The position numbers and the translations under genes were made by a program. Under the pieces are notes generated by a model. That model made no database searches and was not told the origin of the DNA. It saw only the letters and a program-made list of their open reading frames with translations. Positions 1 to 7,674 of a stretch of 64,000 bases of DNA are shown here, in pieces (the first letter of the stretch is position 1; each line of letters starts with the position of its first letter). The stretch is from Calothrix sp. 336/3 (GTDB lineage Bacteria; Cyanobacteriota; Cyanobacteriia; Cyanobacteriales; Nostocaceae), in assembly GCF_000734895.2 (NCBI RefSeq), contig NZ_CP011382.1, positions 5,248,700-5,312,699 of the forward strand, written 5' to 3'.

Positions 1-2
1 AT

Positions 3-68
3 GGTGGTTCCTTTGGTGGCGGTGGTAGACGGGGAAATAATGGTGGAGGATATTCCCGGCGCTACTAA
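3..68 (+). CDS. C-terminal end of a glycine-rich (RRM-type) RNA-binding protein, partial
   Basis: Only the last 21 codons are in the window. They read as a Gly/Arg/Tyr-rich tail, GGSFGGGGRRGNNGGGY followed by SRRY and a stop. This tail is typical of the small cyanobacterial Rbp proteins, which have one RRM domain followed by a glycine-rich C-terminus and are often cold-inducible. In cyanobacteria an rbp gene is commonly followed by rpsU, which is what follows here, and a strong terminator separates the two. The RRM itself lies outside the window, so the family is inferred from the tail and the context. Confidence 0.65.
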   Translation, partial: GGSFGGGGRRGNNGGGYSRRY

Positions 69-105
69 AGTTACAAACAACATAATTCATAATTTTCAGT
101 CTCTT

Positions 106-132
106 GGGCAGACAAAGAGTCTGCCCTTTTTT
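106..132 (+). terminator. Rho-independent terminator after the rbp-like gene
   Basis: A perfect 8-bp stem, GGGCAGAC (106-113) and GTCTGCCC (119-126), with loop AAAGA, is followed directly by six T. It lies 38 bases after the stop codon of the RNA-binding protein gene and 68 bases before the rpsU start. It can end rbp transcription or attenuate read-through into rpsU. Confidence 0.85.
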
Positions 133-200
133 CATCTTGACTGAATTGTTTCGATTTAATCAGTTGTCAAATGTCAAATTAATTTAACGGGGGAAAAAGA

Positions 201-395
201 ATGACCCAAATAGTAGTAGGCGAAAATGAAGGAATTGATTCAGCTTTACGTCGGTTTAAGCGGGAGGTTTCTAAAGCGGGGATTATGCCCGACATCAAGA
301 AACATCGCCACTTTGAAACTCCTTTAGAAAAACATAAGCGTAAAGCTAAGGCAGTTGCCAACTCCAAGCGGTTTAAGAAGCGTTTTCGCCGCTAG
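201..395 (+). CDS. rpsU: 30S ribosomal protein S21, copy 1
   Basis: This 64-residue, very basic protein starts MTQIVVGENEGIDSALRRFK, the standard start of cyanobacterial S21, and ends in a KRFKKRFRR-type tail. S21 binds the 30S platform near the 3' end of 16S rRNA and helps initiate translation. A purine-rich stretch (gggggaaaaaga) just before the ATG supports the start. The gene follows an rbp-like gene, a common cyanobacterial arrangement. It is convergent with mltA, with only 8 bases between the two stop codons and no terminator in the gap, so the 3' ends of the transcripts probably overlap. A second, shorter rpsU lies at 2257-2436. Confidence 0.95.
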   Translation: MTQIVVGENEGIDSALRRFKREVSKAGIMPDIKKHRHFETPLEKHKRKAKAVANSKRFKKRFRR

Positions 396-403
396 GGTTT
401 GAG

Positions 404-1645
404 TCATTCCTTCAGTAGTAAGTAAAATAATCTGCCATTGCCCCCTGTAACTCCAGCGCGATCACCTGCGAGTTTCCCCGTACCCATAAAGTAGTCAACC
501 CTACCGGGTCCTTTGATAGCACTACCTGTATCTTGATCCAGAACAAAACGGTTGACCAGGCGATAGGAAAGTTTTCCTTTACCTGCGGGGTAAGGAAGGC
601 GGGTATTAACTAATGCTAAAGCACCTGGTGGCATGAGAGATTTATCGGTGGCAATGGAACGTTCGGGAGTGACGGGTACGTTAATACTGCCAGTGGCGGG
701 TCTATCTCGAGTTTCTTTGAAGAAGACAAATCTTTCCCACCGAGGCAGGTAATTATTCATTTCTACCGGATTTTTACGGAAGAAATTCAAAACTTTGGGC
801 ATGGTTAAACTATTACTAGCTAATTTGCCATCTTTAAGTAATTCCCTACCAATACTAGTCCAGGGGTATTCCGTAGCACCTGCATATCCAATAGCGGTTC
901 TTTTACCATCGGGTAATTGAATCTGGGCAGAACCCTGGATATGTACCATATAAGCATCCAGGCGATCGCGGAACCACAGCAGTTCTAAACCATGTAAGGG
1001 GCTTTTTTCACCCAATAAAGCATCTTCACCCTCTAAATCAATGCGTTTGGGGTGGGGTTTAGCCCATTTTTCAAAGTCAGGGGGAAGACGGTAAAGGGGA
1101 TATTTATATACGGAGGTGCGGCTACGACTAGCTGTATAAACAGGTTCGTAGTAGGCAGTATATTTAACAGTTCCTTTCCCATCGTTACCCACTGACTGAT
1201 AGAAGGCAAACTCCCGTTTCACAGCTTTTTGTAGTTGAGCGGGTGATTTAGATTGGACAACTAATTGTCGGAATCTCGTTAAACTCCGACGTACCCGTTC
1301 TAGGGTAATTTCGGGAAGAGGATAATTTTGATAGATTCTGGCTGCCCTGTCGGTTTTTAGGTAACGTAAACTATTGTCTATTGATGTCAATAGCGCTCGG
1401 CGATCGCCTTTTTTGTTCTTACCACCCCAAAGTTGCTCATCCCAAGCCAAGCATGCGGAAGCAGGCGTACAATTTGTATCTATTTCGACGAGTTTGAGTG
1501 GTGGTATTTGGGGTTTCTCTGGTACCGGCTCTGGTAAAGTGGAAGGAAGAGGCATCGGTACAGAAATTGGTACCTGAGCAGACAAAATCGGGTGGAAAAG
1601 AGCAATTCCTAAACCAAAAGAGACTAAAGCCAGTATTTTTTTCAT
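404..1645 (-). CDS. mltA: Membrane-bound lytic murein transglycosylase A (MltA)
   Basis: The 413-residue protein opens with an export signal (MKK, a hydrophobic core, then a probable cleavage site after ILSA near residue 23) and a proline-rich linker at about 25-50. The MltA domain fills the middle; TAYYEPVYTAS and GSAQIQLPDGKR are recognisable. The C-terminal 3D domain carries its three aspartates in DQDTGSAIKGPGRVDYF. The enzyme cleaves the MurNAc-GlcNAc bond of peptidoglycan, forming 1,6-anhydro ends, in the periplasm. There is no cysteine lipobox, so it is probably secreted or anchored by an uncleaved signal rather than a lipoprotein as in E. coli. It starts 3 bases after the stop codon of the small upstream gene (1649-1903), so the two form an operon. 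Confidence 0.93.
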   Translation of the reverse strand: MKKILALVSFGLGIALFHPILSAQVPISVPMPLPSTLPEPVPEKPQIPPLKLVEIDTNCTPASACLAWDEQLWGGKNKKGDRRALLTSIDNSLRYLKTDRAARIYQNYPLPEITLERVRRSLTRFRQLVVQSKSPAQLQKAVKREFAFYQSVGNDGKGTVKYTAYYEPVYTASRSRTSVYKYPLYRLPPDFEKWAKPHPKRIDLEGEDALLGEKSPLHGLELLWFRDRLDAYMVHIQGSAQIQLPDGKRTAIGYAGATEYPWTSIGRELLKDGKLASNSLTMPKVLNFFRKNPVEMNNYLPRWERFVFFKETRDRPATGSINVPVTPERSIATDKSLMPPGALALVNTRLPYPAGKGKLSYRLVNRFVLDQDTGSAIKGPGRVDYFMGTGKLAGDRAGVTGGNGRLFYLLLKE

Positions 1646-1648
1646 TGT

Positions 1649-1903
1649 TTACGTAAATCTTTCGACACTAGATGTATAAATAGGTTCCACCCGAATAGCG
1701 ACAATTCGTGATGGACGAACAACCATGTATTCACCCTGAATATTTTTAATCGGCACATTAATAAAATCTGCGGAAGCAGACTTAGGTATAAGTTCACCAC
1801 TGTACCACTTCTGAAACTCTTGAATTGTGGGGAAGCGTACCTCTTCCCTATGTCCACTTTCCATCATCAGGTATACTGCGTATTCATTCGGAGTTCTAGC
1901 CAT
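1649..1903 (-). CDS. Small conserved hypothetical protein upstream of mltA
   Basis: The 84-residue protein starts MARTPNEYAVYLMMESGHRE. It has no signal peptide or membrane segment and no domain I can name. Short alternating hydrophobic stretches (EYMVVRPSRIVAIRVEP) suggest a small beta-rich fold. The next gene, mltA, begins only 3 bases beyond its stop codon, so the two are almost certainly cotranscribed. This context hints at a link with envelope turnover, but the function is unknown. An overlapping reading frame on the same strand (1642-1857) looks like a shadow. Confidence 0.7.
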   Translation of the reverse strand: MARTPNEYAVYLMMESGHREEVRFPTIQEFQKWYSGELIPKSASADFINVPIKNIQGEYMVVRPSRIVAIRVEPIYTSSVERFT

Positions 1904-2256
1904 AATATTTACTCATTCCAAACACATCCCACCCATTTTGAACTACGCAATACCAGAATGGGAAGGGTGAGAGTACAGAAGAGTCGGGAGTAATGTTTCC
2001 CGATTTCCTTCTATTAATGGATTTGGAACCATGTAGGATGACTGAAAATTTTCAGTCAACAGTTCCCGAAGTTTCTGGTAATTTTTCTATTGTCAGGTAA
2101 GATTTTAGTAATATAATTAAACACTTGTAAGAATTAGGTTTTTTGCTGTTTATGGGCGAAAAATCCAGTTTTTCGTGGGCAGTATCTCACCTTGAAGTGT
2201 CCTCAGGGTGGAGGCAGCATTACAATGGGTAATATCGTCATGAGGAAAGAGTAAGA
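1904..2256. other. Gene-free region upstream of the second rpsU, rich in hairpins
   Basis: No gene is seen in these 353 bases. They carry the divergent promoters for the 84-residue gene (left) and rpsU copy 2 (right). Three hairpins are visible: TCGGGA/TCCCGA at 1984-2003; an 18-base perfect palindrome at 2040-2057; and CGAAAAA/TTTTTCG at 2157-2175 with loop TCCAG. The last two could lie in the rpsU2 leader, but no transcription start can be fixed from sequence. Confidence 0.5.
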
Positions 2257-2436
2257 ATGACCCAAGTGGTTTTAGGTGAAAATGAAGGCATCGATTCAGC
2301 TCTGCGTCGCTTTAAACGTCAAGTGTCTAAAGCTGGCATTTTAGCTGACGTAAAGTATCATCGGCATTTTGAAACACCTTTGGAAAAGCGTAAACGCAAA
2401 GCGGTTGCAGCTAGACGCAAACGCCGTTTTAAATAA
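2257..2436 (+). CDS. rpsU: 30S ribosomal protein S21, copy 2 (59 residues)
   Basis: The translation begins MTQVVLGENEGIDSALRRFK and ends VAARRKRRFK, clearly an S21. It matches copy 1 at most positions over the first 45 residues and has a shorter C-terminal tail. An SD-like gaggaaagag lies shortly before the ATG at 2257. Nostocales often carry more than one S21 gene. The paralogues may be used under different conditions, but this is inferred. A 9-bp stem-loop (2454-2478) follows the stop codon. Confidence 0.93.
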   Translation: MTQVVLGENEGIDSALRRFKRQVSKAGILADVKYHRHFETPLEKRKRKAVAARRKRRFK

Positions 2437-2453
2437 AACAATAAATGCTGAAA

Positions 2454-2478
2454 TGGCTTAAAACTTGAGTTTAAGCCA
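2454..2478 (+). terminator. Stem-loop after rpsU copy 2, possible terminator
   Basis: TGGCTTAAA (2454-2462) pairs perfectly with TTTAAGCCA (2470-2478) across a 7-base loop, 17 bases after the rpsU2 stop codon. There is no run of T after it, so it may act as an mRNA 3'-end stabiliser rather than an intrinsic terminator. Confidence 0.45.
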
Positions 2479-2514
2479 ACAAAATGCCTCTATTCTGATA
2501 TAAATATACGATCA

Positions 2515-2553
2515 GCTATCAAACACCCCTCTATGGGGTGTGCTGATGATAGC
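2515..2553. other. Two-part stem-loop between rpsU2 and pth
   Basis: An outer stem, GCTATCA (2515-2521) with TGATAGC (2547-2553), encloses an inner stem, ACACCCC (2523-2529) with GGGGTGT (2535-2541), with a 5-base inner loop. The sides between the stems are unequal (1 and 5 bases). It lies between two convergent genes. It could be a structured 3' UTR element, a terminator lacking a T-tract, or a small repeat. Confidence 0.5.
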
Positions 2554-2668
2554 AAACAGAGGCAGAAAGAATATTTGGGGTTTGCCATGACTTGGCAGGA
2601 GAATTTCCACATCTGATTACCGTCATTTTGGCACGTGCAAAAGTGCTTGATTTGGGGCTGGAAAGTTC

Positions 2669-3307
2669 CTACTCACTGCTACTGACGGTATAGCTATTGC
2701 AGCGATTCATCGCTTTTTCGATACCTTGCTTCAGGCTGACTTCCACGCATTCCACAACAAATTGAAGTACGTCAGACATTAACTGGTTCTCAACAGCAGA
2801 AAACTTCCCCAAAACGTGGGAAACTGTGTCTTTCTCTTCCCCTGTCACGGGGTTTTTCGGCTTACCAATCCCAATCCGCAAACGTGGGAAATTTTGACTA
2901 CTTAAGTGAGCGATCGCACTCTTCATACCATTATGCCCCCCAGCAGAACCCGATAGGCGTAAACGAGTTTTCCCTAGGGGTAAATCCATTTCATCGTAGA
3001 TAACTAGAATCGATTCTGGCGGTAGTTTGTACCAGTTTGCTACGGAGGCGATCGCCTGTCCAGAGCGATTCATATAAGTTAAGGGTTTGAGTAAACGAAT
3101 TTTTTCCCCACCGGGGGCAATTCCTTCTCCATATTCTCCCTGAAACTTGCGATTTTCAGCTAGAGAAATTTGCCAATTCCGACATAAAGCATCGATTGCT
3201 GCAAAACCGATATTGTGGCGGGTTTGGTCGTATTTGGGTTCTGGATTCCCTAAACCGACTATTAACTGAATAGGAATCACTGATTTTTTGCTATTGTCTT
3301 CTGCCAT
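2669..3307 (-). CDS. pth: Peptidyl-tRNA hydrolase
   Basis: The enzyme releases tRNA from peptidyl-tRNA that has dropped off ribosomes. From the chosen start (MAEDNSKKS, 212 residues) the family motifs are visible: GLGNPEPKYDQTRHNIGF with catalytic His31, LTYMNRSGQA, YDEMDLP with Asp105, and SAGGHNGMKS with Asn126. An ATG 13 codons upstream (at 3346) would add a hydrophobic MIIVLTFYISDLL, unusual for a cytosolic enzyme, so the internal ATG at 3307 is preferred. It lies downstream of tatA and psbH on the same strand, a gene order seen in other cyanobacteria. The 250-base gap to tatA suggests it has its own promoter. Confidence 0.95.
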   Translation of the reverse strand: MAEDNSKKSVIPIQLIVGLGNPEPKYDQTRHNIGFAAIDALCRNWQISLAENRKFQGEYGEGIAPGGEKIRLLKPLTYMNRSGQAIASVANWYKLPPESILVIYDEMDLPLGKTRLRLSGSAGGHNGMKSAIAHLSSQNFPRLRIGIGKPKNPVTGEEKDTVSHVLGKFSAVENQLMSDVLQFVVECVEVSLKQGIEKAMNRCNSYTVSSSE

Positions 3308-3557
3308 CAATAAATCTGAAATGTAAAATGTCAAGACAATTATCATCAGTCGTGGCTAGAAACCGCTACTGATTCAAGACTGCTGATTAACCCCCATACA
3401 CCCATCGATGTTGAAACTTTTCTCATCCTTGAGTCCCATGACTACAAAAAGAAGTAATCTCTAAGTCTTGATAGAAAAGCTTCTGAAAGTAAATATATTA
3501 CACCCGTTACCATCGGACTTATTTGCCACCCAAGTCTATTCCCGATTACCTCATCAA

Positions 3558-3806
3558 TTACACCTCTTCCTTTTGGGGTGCTTCCAACTGCTTGGGTTCT
3601 AATTCGGCTGTAGTCTTGACAGTTTCCTGGATTTGTGATGCTTCCTTTTGGAATTCCTTCTGAAACTCATTAGATGCATCCTGAAATCCCCGAACAGCTT
3701 TCCCCATACTACGACCAATTTCTGGTAGTTTCTTTGGTCCAAAAATTAATAGGGCAACAATAAAGATAATTGCCATCTCTGGCAAGCCAATACCAAATAC
3801 GTTCAT
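3558..3806 (-). CDS. tatA: Twin-arginine translocase subunit TatA/TatE
   Basis: This 82-residue protein has the TatA layout: one short N-terminal membrane helix (about residues 8-22, ending in FGPKKLPEIG), then an amphipathic helix (GRSMGKAVRGFQDA) and an acidic, charged tail rich in Lys, Glu and Gln. TatA oligomers form the pore for folded proteins carrying RR signal peptides, in thylakoid and plasma membranes. tatC is not in the window. A candidate Tat substrate, the lipoprotein at 20209-21372, is. It sits between psbH and pth. Confidence 0.95.
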   Translation of the reverse strand: MNVFGIGLPEMAIIFIVALLIFGPKKLPEIGRSMGKAVRGFQDASNEFQKEFQKEASQIQETVKTTAELEPKQLEAPQKEEV

Positions 3807-3897
3807 TGTCTTCGATACTCCTTAAGCGTCCCATTTGTAGTTTAAGGGGGGAAGGGGGAAAGGGGAAGGGGGAAACTCGATTTGCTTGGGGTTCTGT

Positions 3898-3922
3898 AAA
3901 AAAAACCCGGTTAGACCGGGTT
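3898..3922 (-). terminator. Rho-independent terminator of psbH
   Basis: Read on the minus strand, AACCCGGT, loop CTA, ACCGGGTT is followed by a T-tract (plus-strand A from 3898 on). The 8-bp GC-rich stem lies about 40 bases beyond the psbH stop codon, so it is a clean intrinsic terminator that separates psbH from tatA. Confidence 0.85.
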
Positions 3923-3959
3923 CTCAGATAATTTACAAGCTGTAAAAGTTGGGTATTAA

Positions 3960-4163
3960 TTATCTACCAAGACTCTGCCAAGTTGCATCTACACCTTGAA
4001 TCAAAATTGATTTGTTGTAGAGTTGCAGAATAATTAGCAGGAATACAAAGAATAGCCCCATGAATACTGCCATCAAGCCTGTAGTTCCCCAACCGGGGGC
4101 TACTTTTCCATACTCAGAATTTAAGGGTCTGAGGATATCTCCTAGTCTTGTCCGTTGTGCCAT
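3960..4163 (-). CDS. psbH: Photosystem II protein PsbH
   Basis: The 67-residue protein starts MAQRTRLGDILRPLNSEYGK and contains the conserved PGWGTTGLMAVFMGLFFVF stretch with one membrane helix at about residues 28-48. It has the usual cyanobacterial length and lacks the long phosphorylated N-terminus of the plant protein. PsbH sits next to CP47 in the thylakoid photosystem II core and is needed for assembly and quinone-site function. psbN is divergent and 86 bases away, as is usual in cyanobacteria. Confidence 0.97.
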   Translation of the reverse strand: MAQRTRLGDILRPLNSEYGKVAPGWGTTGLMAVFMGLFFVFLLIILQLYNKSILIQGVDATWQSLGR

Positions 4164-4249
4164 GTTTCACCTTATGATGAGTTGCCAAAGCATTTTTTAA
4201 TCTTCTGTAATATTCTATAAGAATAGCACTCATAATCCATCTCTAAATT
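4164..4249. promoter_or_regulatory. psbH-psbN divergent intergenic region
   Basis: These 86 bases separate the divergent psbH and psbN starts and must hold both promoters and leaders. An AT-rich inverted repeat, ATTCTATAAGAAT, lies at about 4213-4225, and its TATAAG could serve as a -10 box towards psbN. A conserved RNA structure (the psbNH motif) has been described between these genes in other cyanobacteria. I cannot show from sequence alone that this copy folds the same way. Confidence 0.45.
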
Positions 4250-4381
4250 ATGGAACCCGCAACAGTTCTTAGCATCTCAGTTTGTGCAGTGGTGATCGCC
4301 ATTACCGCAGCGTCTATTTATACTTCTTTTGGTCCCCCATCCAAGCAACTCAACGATCCCTTTGATGATCATGAGGATTAG
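4250..4381 (+). CDS. psbN: PsbN, photosystem II assembly factor
   Basis: The 43-codon frame begins MEPATVLSISVCAVVIAITA and ends FGPPSKQLNDPFDDHED. This is the standard PsbN protein: one N-terminal membrane helix (about residues 5-24) and a polar tail. In plastids PsbN is needed for photosystem II repair and assembly rather than being a subunit of the mature complex. It is divergent from psbH. The ATG at 4250 follows an AT-rich leader without a clear Shine-Dalgarno sequence. Confidence 0.95.
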   Translation: MEPATVLSISVCAVVIAITAASIYTSFGPPSKQLNDPFDDHED

Positions 4382-4436
4382 TTGAAGCAAGACACAACGG
4401 CGATCGCTAGATTTTGGTGATTAGCTCAGGCTTTCC

Positions 4437-7400
4437 CTAGGGTGTAGAGAGTAGATAACTTCTGACTTGCCATGGGGAAATGTTCTGGATGGGGTTATCT
4501 GGGGTGACAGGATATTCCCGTAAATCTACGGCAGATGATATTTGTAAATCCAAGTCACTTTCTAGGTGAACCTCAGAGGCTTCTCCGTGGCATTCATAAC
4601 AACGCATTACCCAAGTCTGGGAATTATCCTCTGACTGCTTCAATGCCATTAAAATCACATTGTGAGATGAGAGATTTAACAGTTGACCAGTGCTTGGCAA
4701 ATTAGTATTATTTGAAGCTTGATTATCTAGTAAAATTACTGATAAAGGACGATTGAGTTCATAACCTTTTTTGACGGTTTCAGCAGATTTCCAGTCACCT
4801 AGATGGGGGTAGATACCATAGGTAAAATCATGGATACCTCGGTCAGCTTGGGGGTCGGGCCAGTTGGGACTACGTAACAGGGTCAAGCGTAGTTGGTTTG
4901 GTTGGGCATCGTAGCCATATTTACAATCATTTAAAAGACTCACACCATAAATATTGCCATCGTCAGTTTCTGTGGTTAAATCAGCCCAACGTAGAGCGGG
5001 AACTTCCCATTTAGCTTTTTCGGCTGGGGTTTGTGGTTGAGTCGGACGCTGAATGCTACCGCAGGGTATTTCATAGGTGGCAAAGTCGGCAGTGAAGTTG
5101 AAGGTGAAAGCGGTTTTGACTAGTACCTGGTTTTCTTGCCAATCAACTTGGGTGGATATTTGGAGGATGGGAGAAGCTAGGTCAATGATGTAGTCGGTAC
5201 GGAACTCTGATTTGCCGAGTTGCTGAGTGACGCGCACACGTATTTGCACTGCTCCGGCTTCGAGGCACTGAATTGCCGTCAGGGTGGGTGATGGTAGGGG
5301 GTGTTGGTTATAGTTGGGGTTAATATTCCAAGCATCCCAGTATTGACCATTATCTTGAAAGAATTGTAATTGATTTCCAGGGTGGTCAGCATGGAGGATT
5401 TCTCGATAATTAATCCGGTCAAAAATGCTGATTAAATTGCCTGTGTGCTTGTCTATCTTTACCTGCAAAAAATCATTCTCTAAAGTCAATGTTTCGGGAG
5501 AAAATGTTAGTTGCTTTCGCAAACCCGTTTTGGTATGATTATAATCTGTATGGACGTGTTGATTGTCTACGGAATTGGGGACTAACCAGTAGAGACGATA
5601 ACCGACGGAGGGGATATCTTCTGCCAGGAAAAGCAGGGTAGAATTTTCTCCTAACTGAGAAACAACGGGATTCCCTTGGGCATCGCAGATGGAGCAATTT
5701 TTGCTCTCTGTAGGTAAGGAAACGGTGACAACCTGCGATCGCTGCCAATTCAGGGAGTTGAAAACTAGTAGGGGGAAGCTTTCGGGAGTTGGAGAAGGGG
5801 GAAGGGTAACTTGGGAGGCGATCGCGCGCAAGGAATTTTCTAGGATTTCCTCACCAGTTTTTGCTACTGCTTGCCATTCTGGGAGAGCATCGCTATAGAC
5901 TTCTGGAATGGAAGAACCGGGCAAAATATCATGAAACTGCTGAAATAGGACTGTTTTCCAGGCTGTTTCTAGGGATTCCTGGGGATAGGTGACACCACAA
6001 CTAATGGTTGCCAGGGAAGCGAATAACTCTGCTTGGTATAAGAGATTCTCGCAATATCGATTCCAGCGCTTTTGGTCAGCGTGGGTAGTATAGCAACCGC
6101 GATGAAATTCTAGATAGAGTTCATCATTCCAAATCGGTAGGGGAGAATCCTTTTGAGATAACTCTGTGGCGAGGGAGTTAAGATATTTTTGGGCAGTGGT
6201 AAATTCTAAGGGGGGAAAAACGGCAGATTTTTGCCAGCGTCGAGCTGTTTCCAACATATCACGAGTTGGTCCACCGCCATGATCGCCGACACCAGGAAGC
6301 CACAAACTTTGACAAGTTCCAGTTTTTTCTGCCCACTCCACCCCATACTCTGCCATTTTTACTGGGTTAATCCCCTCACCAATAGGTGCAGACATGAAGC
6401 TAAAAACTTGACTCCCATCAGGCGATCGCCAGTAAAAAACTTCATGGGGAAACTTAGTGGTATCATTCCAGCGTAATTTCTGGGTGACAAAATAATCTAT
6501 CCCCCCCTGTTGGAGAAACTGGGGTAAAGTCCAGCAGAAACCGAAGGTATCAGGAACCCAAACGATGGTACAGCTTTGACCAAACTTTTCCTGGATATAA
6601 CGTTGACCATATAATAGTTGACGAGCAATCGACTCACCGTCAATTAAGTTTAAATCTGGTTCTACCCAGAAACCACCCACAATTTCCCATTTCCCCTGGG
6701 CGACAGCATCTTGAATTTTGCGGAATAAATCGGGACGATGTTTCTCTACCCAAGCATACAAAGCCGGAGTGGAATGGCAAAAAATTAATTCGGGAAACTC
6801 TTGCTGTAAATTCAATACCGATTCAAAGGTGTTCTCTGCTGCTTGCCAAGTTTCACAGACACGCCACAGCCAAGCCATATCTAAATGGGCATGACCTAAA
6901 AGGAATATGGAGTGAGGATAATTAGAGATGCGCGATCGCAGAGAATTTCGTAACTGGAAAAATTCGGCGACTTCTTGGTGGGGATGATGGCTAGAAATTT
7001 CATTTTCCCAAGTTTGCCCATATATTCGCAGAATATCCAACTCATCGGCAAGGAAACCTGGTTCTAAATTATCACCATCGTGTGACTGAAAATCTAAGCG
7101 CGATCGCACCAAAGCACCATCACAATGTCCTGGACTAACTAACCGCACAGCCAGAGTCAATTCTTCTCCAGGTTTCACACCAGAACTAATTAATATCCGA
7201 GGAGAGCAATCAAACAAATCACCCTCAGCGAGGAATTCCCCATTCAGAAAAATTTTCGCACTATCTGCCCACCAGACTAAAGCCAAATATAAATCCCAAT
7301 TTCCCAGAGGATAACCATGAACATCGGCAGGAATTATCAACTTTTGCACCAACCATAACACCCGTCGCCCCCCCGACCAGGTAATATATCCTTTGGAATT

Positions 7401-7568
7401 AATTTCTCCAACTTGCCACTCCCCCAAATTACTATCCATCACCTCCGTCAAACTTAAATCTCCCTCCTGACAGTACCAATGAGACTGGATATCTAACTGG
7501 GAGTAAGAACGTAGGCGAGAAATGACATCAGTCATTGTTTGGCAAGAGGTAGAATCGGGAGAAGTCAT
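4437..7568 (-). CDS. Alpha-mannosidase, glycoside hydrolase family 38
   Basis: This is a 1043-residue cytoplasmic-type GH38 enzyme with no signal peptide. An N-terminal beta-sandwich region (about 1-210) is followed by the catalytic domain: HAHLD at 226-230 (zinc-binding HxHxD-like motif) and WVPDTFGF with the probable nucleophile Asp340. Then come the GDHGGGPT segment, the FHRGCYTTHADQKRWNR helix and a long C-terminal beta-domain. The family hydrolyses terminal alpha-mannosides with retention of configuration. The likely role is turnover of mannose-containing glycans or storage compounds, but the substrate is unknown. It is divergent from the unknown protein at 7675 with about 106 bases between the starts. 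Several HIP1 sites lie inside it. Confidence 0.92.
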   Translation of the reverse strand: MTSPDSTSCQTMTDVISRLRSYSQLDIQSHWYCQEGDLSLTEVMDSNLGEWQVGEINSKGYITWSGGRRVLWLVQKLIIPADVHGYPLGNWDLYLALVWWADSAKIFLNGEFLAEGDLFDCSPRILISSGVKPGEELTLAVRLVSPGHCDGALVRSRLDFQSHDGDNLEPGFLADELDILRIYGQTWENEISSHHPHQEVAEFFQLRNSLRSRISNYPHSIFLLGHAHLDMAWLWRVCETWQAAENTFESVLNLQQEFPELIFCHSTPALYAWVEKHRPDLFRKIQDAVAQGKWEIVGGFWVEPDLNLIDGESIARQLLYGQRYIQEKFGQSCTIVWVPDTFGFCWTLPQFLQQGGIDYFVTQKLRWNDTTKFPHEVFYWRSPDGSQVFSFMSAPIGEGINPVKMAEYGVEWAEKTGTCQSLWLPGVGDHGGGPTRDMLETARRWQKSAVFPPLEFTTAQKYLNSLATELSQKDSPLPIWNDELYLEFHRGCYTTHADQKRWNRYCENLLYQAELFASLATISCGVTYPQESLETAWKTVLFQQFHDILPGSSIPEVYSDALPEWQAVAKTGEEILENSLRAIASQVTLPPSPTPESFPLLVFNSLNWQRSQVVTVSLPTESKNCSICDAQGNPVVSQLGENSTLLFLAEDIPSVGYRLYWLVPNSVDNQHVHTDYNHTKTGLRKQLTFSPETLTLENDFLQVKIDKHTGNLISIFDRINYREILHADHPGNQLQFFQDNGQYWDAWNINPNYNQHPLPSPTLTAIQCLEAGAVQIRVRVTQQLGKSEFRTDYIIDLASPILQISTQVDWQENQVLVKTAFTFNFTADFATYEIPCGSIQRPTQPQTPAEKAKWEVPALRWADLTTETDDGNIYGVSLLNDCKYGYDAQPNQLRLTLLRSPNWPDPQADRGIHDFTYGIYPHLGDWKSAETVKKGYELNRPLSVILLDNQASNNTNLPSTGQLLNLSSHNVILMALKQSEDNSQTWVMRCYECHGEASEVHLESDLDLQISSAVDLREYPVTPDNPIQNISPWQVRSYLLSTP

Positions 7569-7674
7569 ATTTTCCGGTATGATATGGACACGGATTCGTA
7601 AATCACAGTTGGTCGTTATTATTGTTAGGCGGGAGTCTCACAAATTAAATTACTCTCAATAAAACTTTACTATC

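Noticed and set aside
1642..1857. 71-residue frame overlapping the 84-residue gene upstream of mltA
   Set aside because: It overlaps a better frame on the same strand that is spaced correctly for the mltA operon.
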